Part shown: positions 26,979-34,236 of the stretch, in pieces
Layout of the letters: each line of letters begins with the position of its first letter
How positions within the stretch are numbered: the first letter of the stretch is position 1
Assembly: GCF_001591405.1 (NCBI RefSeq)
Contig: NZ_BCUV01000007.1
Coordinates: 930,001-994,000, forward strand
Length of the DNA: 64,000 bases
Direction of reading: 5' to 3'
From: Janibacter terrae NBRC 107853
GTDB lineage: Bacteria; Actinomycetota; Actinomycetes; Actinomycetales; Dermatophilaceae
The notes under the pieces: model-generated
What the model saw: only the letters and a program-made list of their open reading frames with translations
Databases searched by the model: none
Told to the model about the DNA's origin: nothing
Program-made: the position numbers and the translations under genes

Positions 26979-28150
26979 CAGTCCTCCTGGGTGGTGCGTC
27001 GGGCGGCCGCGTGGTCACGCAGCCGGGTGGCGAGCTCCTCGGGGGAGGCTCCCTCGGTGAGAGCCTGCCGGACGATGTCGGCCTGCGAAGGGGGTGACAT
27101 GCCGTCGACGGGCTGGTCCAGGTCGAGGTTGGTCGGGAAGGCGTACCCCTCCGCAGCCGCCGCCACTGCGTGGTCGACGTCGTGCCCGGCGGCCTTGCGG
27201 GAGAGGAGCGCCGGGTAGATCGCGGTGACGATGCGCTCGCGGTCGACGGACTCCATCGCGCGGCCGAAGGCGGAGGAGATCTGGAGCAGGTTGGCCATCC
27301 GGCGCACGTCGGCGGTGTGGTTGGACCCGGCCGCGTGGAAGAGCGCGGGGTTGAAGAACACGGCATCCCCCTTCGCCAGCGGCAGCTGCACGTGGTGGTC
27401 GCGGAAGTACTCCTGGAACTCGTCGAGCCAGTAGGCGAGGTAGCCGTGGGCGTACTTCTGCGAGTGCGGCAGGTAGAGGGTCGGGCCGGTCTCGACGGGC
27501 ATGTCGCAGTGCGCGACCGCGCCCTGGAGGGTGAGCACGGGGGAGAGCGCGTGGACGTGCCGCGGGTAGCGCTCGGTGACCTCGGGCGAGGCGAAGCCGA
27601 GGTGGTAGTCGCGGTGCACGGTCTGCCCGACGCCGCCGGGGTTGACGACGTTGACCTGGCTCGTCACCTGGTAGCCGGGTCCCAGCCAGGCGCGCGCGGC
27701 GAGGGCGACGAGGTCGTCGCGGTAGTAGTCGACGAAGTCCTCGGGGTGGGCGGTCGCGAGCTTCTCCAGGGCATTCCAGATGCGGTCGTTGACGCCGCCG
27801 GCCGCGAAGTGGTCGCCGACCTCGCCCCCCTTCGCCCGCTCTGCCGTGATGATCTCCTCGAAGGCCGCGGAGACCCGGTCGACCACCGCGTGGTCGAGGG
27901 CGCCGGCCAGGACGAAGATCCCCGGCCCGTCGGCGAGGACCGCGGCCAGCTCGGCCTCGACGGCCTCGACGCCGGCCTCGGTCGCGATCGCCTCGCGCAG
28001 GGCCGCCGCGTCGTAGACGGGCACCTGCTGCTCGACCCGGTCGGTGAAGGCGAGCTCCGGGTCGCGCTGGGCCTCCAGGAGGGCGCGCAGGTCCTCGACC
28101 CGGCAGTCGGCCTGCCGCAGCCGGGCGAAGGGGGTGGACGTCGCTGTCAT
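26978..28150 (-). CDS. Phytanoyl-CoA dioxygenase (PhyH) family protein
   Basis: A 390-residue protein; ATG 28150 is chosen because GGAGG ends eight bases before it (an upstream ATG at 28165 is the alternative). The Fe(II)/2-oxoglutarate facial triad is visible as HRDYH (HxD) and a later His in NPALFHAAGSNHT, with an Arg in DVRRMANLLQ for 2-oxoglutarate. It is the first gene of an operon with an SDR and an inositol-type dehydrogenase, suggesting oxidative demethylation or hydroxylation of a cyclitol; that is inference. Confidence 0.8.
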   Translation of the reverse strand: MTATSTPFARLRQADCRVEDLRALLEAQRDPELAFTDRVEQQVPVYDAAALREAIATEAGVEAVEAELAAVLADGPGIFVLAGALDHAVVDRVSAAFEEIITAERAKGGEVGDHFAAGGVNDRIWNALEKLATAHPEDFVDYYRDDLVALAARAWLGPGYQVTSQVNVVNPGGVGQTVHRDYHLGFASPEVTERYPRHVHALSPVLTLQGAVAHCDMPVETGPTLYLPHSQKYAHGYLAYWLDEFQEYFRDHHVQLPLAKGDAVFFNPALFHAAGSNHTADVRRMANLLQISSAFGRAMESVDRERIVTAIYPALLSRKAAGHDVDHAVAAAAEGYAFPTNLDLDQPVDGMSPPSQADIVRQALTEGASPEELATRLRDHAAARRTTQED

Positions 28151-28218
28151 GCCTCCAGCCTCCACTGCCCGGCCGGGCGGACGGAAGGGCGGAAGGCCTC
28201 AATAACGCCTCAGGACGC

Positions 28219-28240
28219 TGCATTCCCCTAGGGCAATGCA
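28219..28240. repeat. 22-bp palindromic element, copy B
   Basis: Identical over all 22 bases to the copy at 5469-5490. It sits 69 bases upstream of the PhyH start and 46 bases beyond the stop of the upstream minus-strand gene, so it could act either as the operator of the PhyH operon or as the terminator of the preceding gene. Confidence 0.75.
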
Positions 28241-28285
28241 GACGAGCGGTCGCCCCCGGCCGGAGCCTCGAAGCCCTCGGCGGCC

Positions 28286-28900
28286 TCAGACCCGCGCGAC
28301 GGCCGAGGCGAAGCCGAGCCACGTGTGCCGGTTGCCCGCCCAGCACCAGCCGACCTTGGGCGCACCCTTGCGTGCCGCGCCGTCGCGGCCGGTGCCGTTG
28401 CTGATCCACAGGGCGGGGGTGCGCGCGTCGAGGCCCTTCGCCTTGGGCTTGCGCGAGGCGATGGTCATGAAGCACCGGTTGCGCTCGAGCCGCTCCGGCT
28501 CCTGCAGCAGCCAGCTGATGCCCTCGCTCACGGTGAGCGGGTGGCGCCCGCGGGCGCGGATCGCCGGCAGCGCCTCGTCGGGCGACCAGTTGGCCATCTC
28601 GTCGCCGCGCTCGACGTCGGTGACCCAGTAGAGCGGCGCGTCGGGCACGGTCTCGCCCTCGATCGGGGTGAAGTCGGCCAGATCGGTCATGTCCTCGACG
28701 ACGAACCCCGGCCTGCCGTCGAGCGCCAGGAGCGGCGCGAGGTCCGCCGCCGGCACGAGCCAAGGGGAGACCACGAGCACGCCCTCGCCCTCCGGGGCGT
28801 CGGGCACGAGCTCGGCGAAGGCGGTCGGGTCGAGCCCGGCGAGCGTGTGTGCCCCGAGGTCGATGAGGCGGGCGGTCTGGGCGGCGGCGTCAGCAGTCAT
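28286..28900 (-). CDS. DUF5701-like protein of unknown function
   Basis: The ATG at 28900 gives 204 residues. It is soluble with no signal peptide and has short conserved-looking blocks: VVSPWLVPAADL, VTDVERGDEMANWSPDEALP and KVGWCWAGNRHTWLGFASA. I associate this pattern with the actinobacterial DUF5701 family, whose role is unknown; the assignment is from memory and moderate. It is divergent from the YciI gene and appears to be a single gene. Confidence 0.6.
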   Translation of the reverse strand: MTADAAAQTARLIDLGAHTLAGLDPTAFAELVPDAPEGEGVLVVSPWLVPAADLAPLLALDGRPGFVVEDMTDLADFTPIEGETVPDAPLYWVTDVERGDEMANWSPDEALPAIRARGRHPLTVSEGISWLLQEPERLERNRCFMTIASRKPKAKGLDARTPALWISNGTGRDGAARKGAPKVGWCWAGNRHTWLGFASAVARV

Positions 28901-28952
28901 CGCCGGTCCCAACGTCCGGCACGACGGCGTGCTTCCCGGCAGGATGTCCACC

Positions 28953-29345
28953 ATGAAATTCGTCATCCTCGTCCACTCCAGCCCCCAGCCGTGGGGTCAC
29001 CCGACCGGGGACTTCGTCGCCGAGCACCAGGCGCTGCCGCAGGAGCAGCGCGACGAGATGGACGCCCGCTTCGGGCGGCTCCTCACCGACATGCAGGAGA
29101 AGGGAGAGCTCGTCACCGCGGAGGCCCTCGGTGACCCGGCGAGGGCCACACTCCACCGCTGGGCGGACGGTGACCCGGTCGCCTCCGACGGCCCGTACGC
29201 GCAGGGCGAGGAGCACCTCGCCGGGTACTTCCTCGTCGACGTCGTGGACCGGGAGCGGGCGGAGGAGATCGCCCGCCACTTCGCCGGTCCCGGCGAGACG
29301 ATCGAGCTGCGGCCCGTGATGCGGTCCGATGGTGAGGAGCAGTGA
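28953..29345 (+). CDS. YciI family protein
   Basis: A 130-residue protein beginning MKFVILVHSSPQPWG, with SDGPYAQGEEHLAGYFLVDV near residues 69-88 and a conserved His/Asp pattern of the YCII-related (DGPF) family. Members are small dimeric proteins, often near sigma factors or SRPBCC proteins, and mostly of unknown function. ATG 28944 is an alternative. It precedes the ArsR/SRPBCC pair in the same direction but with a separate promoter for arsR. Confidence 0.75.
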   Translation: MKFVILVHSSPQPWGHPTGDFVAEHQALPQEQRDEMDARFGRLLTDMQEKGELVTAEALGDPARATLHRWADGDPVASDGPYAQGEEHLAGYFLVDVVDRERAEEIARHFAGPGETIELRPVMRSDGEEQ

Positions 29346-29358
29346 CCACCAGCGCCCC

Positions 29359-29389
29359 TTGACAATGTACAACCAAACGGTTGTATGTT
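29359..29389 (+). promoter_or_regulatory. Promoter and operator of the ArsR/SRPBCC pair
   Basis: TTGACA at 29359-29364 is a consensus -35; TATGTT at 29384-29389 is a -10 candidate (19-base spacer, slightly long). Between them TACAACC and GGTTGTA (29368-29374, 29379-29385) form a perfect 7-bp inverted repeat, a likely ArsR operator. The ATG follows the -10 by only six bases, so the transcript is probably leaderless. Confidence 0.55.
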
Positions 29390-29395
29390 GGTGTC

Positions 29396-29728
29396 ATGAC
29401 ACCGACGGACGAGGAGCGGGCAGACGCCTTCTTCCACGCGCTCTCCGACAGCACACGGCGGGACATCCTGCGTCGCGTGCTGGCGGGCGAGCACTCGGTG
29501 TCCGCCCTGGCCGAGAAGTACCCGATGAGCTTCGCCGCCGTGCAGAAGCACGTCGCCGTGCTGGAGCGGGCAGGGCTGGTCACCAAGAGGCGCAGCGGAC
29601 GCGAGTCCCTGGCGAGCGGAGACGTGGAGGCCGTGCGAGCGGTCGGCGCGATGCTCACCGAGCTCGAGGACGTGTGGCGCGGCCGGTTCGCGGGGATCGA
29701 CGCCCTGCTGGCCGACACCACCGACTGA
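29396..29728 (+). CDS. ArsR family transcriptional regulator
   Basis: A 110-residue winged-helix protein: FFHALSDSTRRDILRRVLAGEHSVSALAEKYPMSFAAVQKHVAVLERAGLV is the classical ArsR HTH pattern (quoted here only by its ends: FFHALSDSTRR ... AVLERAGLV). No metal-binding cysteines are present. Members of this subgroup are usually paired with an SRPBCC/AHSA1 gene, as here, and repress the pair. ATG 29396 is chosen over an upstream TTG because it sits at the expected +1 of the promoter. Confidence 0.85.
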   Translation: MTPTDEERADAFFHALSDSTRRDILRRVLAGEHSVSALAEKYPMSFAAVQKHVAVLERAGLVTKRRSGRESLASGDVEAVRAVGAMLTELEDVWRGRFAGIDALLADTTD

Positions 29729-29757
29729 CACGCACCACGACACAAGGAGCAGGCACC

Positions 29758-30243
29758 ATGCCCGTCACCGACATCACCAAGGACACCGACAACCACGCCC
29801 TCGTCATCACGGCGGAGTACCCCGTCAGCGTCGAGCGGCTCTGGCAGGTCTGGGCCGACCCGCGCCAGCTCGAGCGCTGGTGGGGCCCCGAGACCCACCC
29901 CGCCACCGTCACCGAGCACGACCTCACGCCCGGCGGCGTCGTGAGGTACCACATGACCGGACCCGACGGGCAGCTCTACCCCGGTGGGTGGGAGATCACG
30001 AGCGTCGACGAGCCGCGCGGGTTCACGGCCCGCGACTTCTTCGCCGACGCCGACGGCAACAAGGTCGAGGACGCCCCCGTCTCGACGATGACCGTCGAGC
30101 TCAGCGAGACGCCCGAGGGCGCCCGCATGGTCACGACCTCGGCCTATGCGACCGCCGAGGAGCTGCAGACCGTCCTCGACATGGGCATGGAGGAGGGCTC
30201 CCGCTCGGCCGCCGGCCAGATCGACGCGCTGCTCGCCGCGTAG
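29758..30243 (+). CDS. SRPBCC (AHSA1-like) domain protein
   Basis: A 161-residue START/Bet v1-fold protein with VERLWQVWADPRQLERWWGPETHP near residues 23-46 (family signature W.....L..WW.P, given in part) and GGVVRYHMTGPDG. An AAGGAGCAGG sequence precedes ATG 29758. These proteins bind hydrophobic ligands; in ArsR-SRPBCC pairs the ligand and purpose are generally unknown. Co-transcribed with the ArsR gene 29 bases upstream. Confidence 0.82.
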   Translation: MPVTDITKDTDNHALVITAEYPVSVERLWQVWADPRQLERWWGPETHPATVTEHDLTPGGVVRYHMTGPDGQLYPGGWEITSVDEPRGFTARDFFADADGNKVEDAPVSTMTVELSETPEGARMVTTSAYATAEELQTVLDMGMEEGSRSAAGQIDALLAA

Positions 30244-30251
30244 CCGCCGAT

Positions 30252-30273
30252 CTTCACCGAGAGTTCGCCCGGA
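30252..30273 (+). promoter_or_regulatory. PHO-box-like direct repeat upstream of PhoX gene
   Basis: Two adjacent 11-base units, CTTCACCGAGA and GTTCGCCCGGA, resemble the PhoP-binding direct repeat of actinomycetes (GTTCACC core every 11 bases). The site lies about 84-105 bases before the PhoX-type phosphatase start, where a PHO box is expected. The second unit overlaps the adjacent hairpin. Confidence 0.45.
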
Positions 30274-30297
30274 GGACCCCCACGGGTCTCCCGGGCG
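30266..30297 (+). terminator. GC-rich hairpin after the SRPBCC gene
   Basis: CGCCCGG and CCGGGCG form the outer stem and GACCC and GGGTC the inner stem, separated by a 2x2 internal mismatch, with loop CCAC. It starts 23 bases after the SRPBCC stop and lacks a T tract; it may terminate that transcript or affect the phoX leader. Confidence 0.5.
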
Positions 30298-30356
30298 GAC
30301 GTCTGCGCGACCAAGGGTGGCAGGACACCCCTCATCCTCTGATCCCCAGGAGAGAC

Positions 30357-31769
30357 ATGTCCGACCACACCCTCGACCGTCGCACCCTGCTCGGCGGTTC
30401 CGCCGGCGCCCTCGGCCTGCTCGTCGCCGGCAGCGCCGCCCCCTTCGCCTCGCACGCCTCCGCCGCCCAGATCACCCGCATGTCGGCCGGGTACGGCCCG
30501 CTGCGCACGGCCGGCGAGCTCATGGCCCTGCCTGAGGGCTTCTCGTACAAGGTCCTCGCCGAGGCCGGCACCACGACCCGCGGTGGGTATGCCGTCCCCG
30601 GCAAGCAGGACGCGATGGGCTGCTTCGCCGGTCCGTCCGGCGGCTCGACCCTCGTGTGCAACCACGAGCTCGGGTCCTCCGCCACCCCCGTCCCCCACGT
30701 CGATGGCCTCGTCTACGACGAGGGCGCGAAGGGCGGTACCTCCACCCTCGTCGTCGACAAGGACGACAACGTCCTGGAGCACTACACCTCCGTCGCCGGC
30801 ACGGCCACCAACTGCGCGGGTGGCATCACCCCGTGGGGCACCTGGCTGACCTGCGAGGAGACCGAGGCCATGGCAGGCAGCGGTGGCTACACCAAGGACC
30901 ACGGCTACGTCTTCGAGGTCGACCCGACCAGCCAGGCCGCCAACCTCGGCAAGGCCAACATCCCGCTGAAGTTCCTCGGCCGCTTCGCCCACGAGGCCGC
31001 CGCGGTCGACCCGACCGTCGGCCAGATCTACCTGACGGAGGACGCCGGCAAGCCGAACGGCCTCTTCTACCGCTGGACCCCGCCGACCGGCTACGTCCAG
31101 GGCAAGGGCTCGCTCCACGCCCTCGCTGCGGACGGCGCGGTCGAGGTCGGTGCCTTCGAGGCGCTCAAGGCCTTCGACTCCGAGGGCCGCCACGTGCCCG
31201 ACCTGTCCTACGCCACCAAGCCGAACACGAAGTACACCGTGACGTGGGTCGAGGTCCCCGACCGCGACGCGCGCACCACCTCCGTGCGCAAGCAGCTCGG
31301 CGACGACCAGGTCACCCGCGCCCGCAAGCTCGAGGGCATGTGGTGGGGTGATGGCGGCGCCTACGTCGTCTCCTCCTTCGCGCGCCTGTCCGACGGCTCG
31401 GTCAACGAGCACGACGGCCAGGTGTGGTTCTACGACCCGAAGAAGCAGACGATCACGCTCACGACGATCTTCGGCGTCAACTCCGACCCGGACACCAGTG
31501 ACGAGTTCGACGGGCCGGACAACATCACCGTCTCCCCCCACGGCGGCCTGATCCTCGCCGAGGACGGCAATGGCACGTCGCACCTGGTCGGCGTCACCGA
31601 CCAGGGCAAGGCCTACCCGCTGGCGCGCAACCTCAGCAGCGACAGCGAGTGGGCCGGCCCGTGCTTCAGCGCGGACGGCTCGACCCTCTTCGTCAACATC
31701 CAGAGCAGCCCGGGTCGCACCTTCGCGATCACCGGGCCGTGGGGTCGTCCGTCCAACGCGAAGGCCTGA
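30357..31769 (+). CDS. phoX: PhoX-type alkaline phosphatase (DUF839), Tat-exported
   Basis: A 470-residue protein with a twin-arginine signal (DRRTLLGG, hydrophobic core, ASHASAA cleavage region near residue 36), so it is exported folded. The mature part shows the PhoX/DUF839 pattern: CNHELGSS, NCAGGITPWGTWLTCEE, GRFAHEAAAVDP, YLTEDAG, and DGPDNITVSPHGGLILAEDG, supplying Ca/Fe ligands. PhoX enzymes release phosphate from organic esters under phosphate limitation, consistent with the PHO-box-like repeat upstream. A strong terminator follows. Confidence 0.8.
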   Translation: MSDHTLDRRTLLGGSAGALGLLVAGSAAPFASHASAAQITRMSAGYGPLRTAGELMALPEGFSYKVLAEAGTTTRGGYAVPGKQDAMGCFAGPSGGSTLVCNHELGSSATPVPHVDGLVYDEGAKGGTSTLVVDKDDNVLEHYTSVAGTATNCAGGITPWGTWLTCEETEAMAGSGGYTKDHGYVFEVDPTSQAANLGKANIPLKFLGRFAHEAAAVDPTVGQIYLTEDAGKPNGLFYRWTPPTGYVQGKGSLHALAADGAVEVGAFEALKAFDSEGRHVPDLSYATKPNTKYTVTWVEVPDRDARTTSVRKQLGDDQVTRARKLEGMWWGDGGAYVVSSFARLSDGSVNEHDGQVWFYDPKKQTITLTTIFGVNSDPDTSDEFDGPDNITVSPHGGLILAEDGNGTSHLVGVTDQGKAYPLARNLSSDSEWAGPCFSADGSTLFVNIQSSPGRTFAITGPWGRPSNAKA

Positions 31770-31795
31770 GCTGCTCCCTTCGTGCTGAGCAAGAG

Positions 31796-31842
31796 AAACC
31801 TCGCCTTCGCAGGAGTTTCAAACTCTTGCGAAGGCGAGGTTT
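31796..31842. terminator. Strong bidirectional terminator after phoX
   Basis: Two 23-base arms (31796-31818 and 31820-31842) pair with a single G/T-type mismatch; the stem begins AAACCTCGCC and ends GGCGAGGTTT, giving A-run and T-run flanks on either strand. It separates phoX from the convergent minus-strand genes. Confidence 0.9.
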
Positions 31843-31878
31843 ATCGGGTGACCCGAGAAACCTGGGGCGGGTGAGGCG

Positions 31879-32163
31879 TCACGCCGGGTGCCACGGCCGA
31901 TCGGGCCGCGTCGCGACCGGCGAGCCGCTCACCCGCACCGCGTAGACCGGCGGCGGTCCCGCGTCGGCGACGCCGAGGTAGGTGTGGCCGGTGATCCGGC
32001 ACCATGCGGGCAGGTCGATCGGTGCGACGGGGTCGGTCGTGCTCAGGTGCACGACCGACTCCGCGTCCAGCTCGGCGACCCGGGCGCGCAGCAGGATGAG
32101 CAGCCGCGCGCACGAGAGGTCGCCCCCGTCGATCCGCTCGACGGCCCGCTCGTGTGCCTCCAC
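31879..32163 (-). CDS. TusA/SirA-like sulfurtransferase fold protein
   Basis: A 94-residue protein from GTG 32163. IDGGDLSCARLLILLRARVAELDAES near residues 11-36 (quoted in part: GGDLSCARLLILLR) matches the TusA fold: a Cys at the end of strand 1 before helix 1, then PIDLPAWCRITGHTYLG in place of the usual second half. The CPxP motif of TusA is replaced by CARL, so a persulfide-relay role is uncertain. It is seven bases beyond the glutathione peroxidase stop, probably co-transcribed. Confidence 0.5.
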   Translation of the reverse strand: MEAHERAVERIDGGDLSCARLLILLRARVAELDAESVVHLSTTDPVAPIDLPAWCRITGHTYLGVADAGPPPVYAVRVSGSPVATRPDRPWHPA

Positions 32164-32169
32164 CCGGCG

Positions 32170-32652
32170 TCAGGCGAGGACGGAGCGAAGGGCGTCGCGC
32201 ACCCGCTCGTCGTCCGGCGTGACCTGCGGGCTGAACCGCGCGACCGGGGTGCCGTCGGCGTCGATGACGAACTTCTCGAAGTTCCACCGGACGTCGCCGC
32301 TCTCGCCCCCTTCGTCGTGCGTCCCGACGAGGCCCTCGTAGACGGCGTGGCGACCGGGGCCGTTGACCTCGACCTTCTCGCTCATGGGAAAGGCGACGCC
32401 GTACGTCGCGGAGCAGAACTGCGCGATCTCCTCGGACGTGCCCGGCTCCTGCCCGCCGAACTGGTTGCACGGCAGCCCGACGACGGCGAGGTCCGGGTGC
32501 TCCTCGTGCAAGGCCTCGAGGGCGGCGTACTGAGGGGTCAAGCCGCACTTGCTGGCGACGTTGACCAGGAGCGCGGGGCGCCCACCGGTGAGATCACGCA
32601 GGGTGCCGGGCGTGCCGTCGAGTCGGGCGAGGGGGGCGTCGAGGATGCTCAT
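32170..32652 (-). CDS. Glutathione peroxidase family protein
   Basis: A 160-residue thiol peroxidase: LLVNVASKCGLTPQY holds the peroxidatic Cys36, LPCNQFGGQEPG carries the conserved Gln and a resolving Cys, and VRWNFEKFVID supplies the Trp and Asn. Bacterial members usually reduce hydroperoxides with thioredoxin instead of glutathione. Complete length. Divergent from the small membrane protein at 32688 with a 35-base gap. Confidence 0.9.
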   Translation of the reverse strand: MSILDAPLARLDGTPGTLRDLTGGRPALLVNVASKCGLTPQYAALEALHEEHPDLAVVGLPCNQFGGQEPGTSEEIAQFCSATYGVAFPMSEKVEVNGPGRHAVYEGLVGTHDEGGESGDVRWNFEKFVIDADGTPVARFSPQVTPDDERVRDALRSVLA

Positions 32653-32687
32653 GGGTCGACGATACGGGCCCTGACTAGGCTGCCGAC

Positions 32688-33188
32688 ATGCCCGCCGCCA
32701 TCGCCTTCGTCGTGGTCACGCTCATTCACCTCGGGGCGCAGGCGACGGCCCCGGGCGGGGTGCTCGCGGACCTCACGCAGGTCCTGCTCGTGCCGGTGCT
32801 CGCGTGGTTCCTGGTCGCGACCACGCCCGCGCCGCCCTCGCGCCCGGTGCGGCTGGCGCTCCTCGCGCTCGGCCTGTCGTGGCTCGGCGACACCCTGCCG
32901 CGCTTCGCGGACGAAGGGAGCACCACGGGTCTCGCGCTCATGCTCGCCTGCTTCCTCCTCGCCCAGGTCGTCTACGCCGTGGTCCTGCGCGGCACCGGTC
33001 TGGACCGTGTTGCGAGCAGTGGTGTCGTCGCCCTCGTCGTCTTCGACGTGCTCGTCGCGCTGCGGGCCCTCGCCGACGTCGAGCTGCCGTTGCACGCCGT
33101 GTGGGTGATGCTCGCCTACGTCCTCGGGCAGGCCCTGCTCGTCGCGGCGATCGCGCACCAGGACCGGGCGCGCCCCGAGGCCGCCTGA
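32688..33188 (+). CDS. Lysoplasmalogenase-like (YhhN/TMEM86) membrane protein
   Basis: A 166-residue, highly hydrophobic protein with about six helices. LTQVLLVPVLAWFL and ALGLSWLGDTLPRF...CFLLAQVVYAVV reproduce the YhhN pattern (the GD pair after helix 3 is the presumed catalytic site). It is shorter than typical members (about 210 residues), lacking part of the C-terminal helices. Enzyme activity on lysoplasmalogens is known only for some homologues. The LacI-type gene starts two bases downstream. Confidence 0.65.
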   Translation: MPAAIAFVVVTLIHLGAQATAPGGVLADLTQVLLVPVLAWFLVATTPAPPSRPVRLALLALGLSWLGDTLPRFADEGSTTGLALMLACFLLAQVVYAVVLRGTGLDRVASSGVVALVVFDVLVALRALADVELPLHAVWVMLAYVLGQALLVAAIAHQDRARPEAA

Positions 33189-33189
33189 G

Positions 33190-34236
33190 GTGCGCAGCCA
33201 CCGCATCTCCGACGTCGCCGAGCAGGCCGGGCTCTCCCGTGCCACCGTGGACCGCGTGCTGCACGGCCGCGCCGGGGCCAGCCCACGCGCGGTCCGGGCC
33301 GTCGAGCAGGCCGTCGCCGAGCTCGACCGGCAGGCCGGCGCGCTGCGGCTCGGGGCGCGCTCGCTCGTCCTCGACGTCGTCATGCAGGCGCCCGAGCGGT
33401 TCTCCGGCGCCGTGCGCGAAGCCCTCGAGTCCCAGCTCACCGGCCTGCGCCCGGCGTCCGTGCGCGCACGGTTCCACCTGCGGGAGTCGGGGACCGTCGA
33501 GGACGTCGTCGCCACCCTGGACGGCATCGGACGAAGGGGGCGCACCAGCCACGGCGCGCTGCTCAAGGTCCCCGACGACCCGCGCGTGGCCGCGGCGATC
33601 GACGACCTCGCCGGCCGCGGCATCCCGTCGGTCACCCTCGTCACCGACGTCCACGGCTCGCGCCGCATCGCCTACGCCGGGCCCGACCACGAGTCGGCCG
33701 GCCGGACCGCCGCGCACCTCGTGCACCGGTGGGGCGCCACCGACCGCGGCACCGTCCTCGTCACCCTCAGCCGGGCCAGCTTCTTCGGGGAGCGCACCCG
33801 GGTCGAGGCCTTCGTGCGACAGCTCGCCGCGGAGGCCCCAGGTCTCGAGGTGCGTCGCGTGCGGGACGCCGATGGGCTCGACGCCTCGACCGGGGCCGTC
33901 GTCGCGGGTGAGCTCGACGACCTCACCGGACCCGTCGGGGTCTACTCCGTCGGGGGAGCCAACCGGGCGATCATCGCGGCGCTGCGGGCGAAGGGGGTCA
34001 CCCCCTTCGCCCACGTCGGGCACGACCTCGACGCGGACAACCTCGCGCTGCTGCGCGCCGGCGAGATCGACCTCGTCCTCCACCACGACCTGCGCGAGGA
34101 CGCGCGCTCGGCGGTGCGGGCGGTGCTGCAGCACCACGGGCTCGTGCCCGGCGCGCCGCTGTCGGTCGCCTCCGGGGTGCAGGTCGTGACGCGGCACAAC
34201 ATCCCTGCGCGGCTGCTGCCGGGGGGAGGCGCGTGA
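33190..34236 (+). CDS. LacI family transcriptional regulator
   Basis: A 348-residue protein with GTG start; RISDVAEQAGLSRATVDRVLHG near residues 5-26 is the LacI HTH (VDRVLH instead of the usual VSRVLN), followed by a periplasmic-binding-like sensor domain (YAGPDHESAGRTAAHLV, VGVYSVGGANRAII, FAHVGHDLDADN). The VDRVLHGR variant is typical of regulators of inositol or sugar transport genes. It overlaps the downstream MFS gene (GTGA), so it may control that exporter. Effector unknown. Confidence 0.85.
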   Translation: MRSHRISDVAEQAGLSRATVDRVLHGRAGASPRAVRAVEQAVAELDRQAGALRLGARSLVLDVVMQAPERFSGAVREALESQLTGLRPASVRARFHLRESGTVEDVVATLDGIGRRGRTSHGALLKVPDDPRVAAAIDDLAGRGIPSVTLVTDVHGSRRIAYAGPDHESAGRTAAHLVHRWGATDRGTVLVTLSRASFFGERTRVEAFVRQLAAEAPGLEVRRVRDADGLDASTGAVVAGELDDLTGPVGVYSVGGANRAIIAALRAKGVTPFAHVGHDLDADNLALLRAGEIDLVLHHDLREDARSAVRAVLQHHGLVPGAPLSVASGVQVVTRHNIPARLLPGGGA

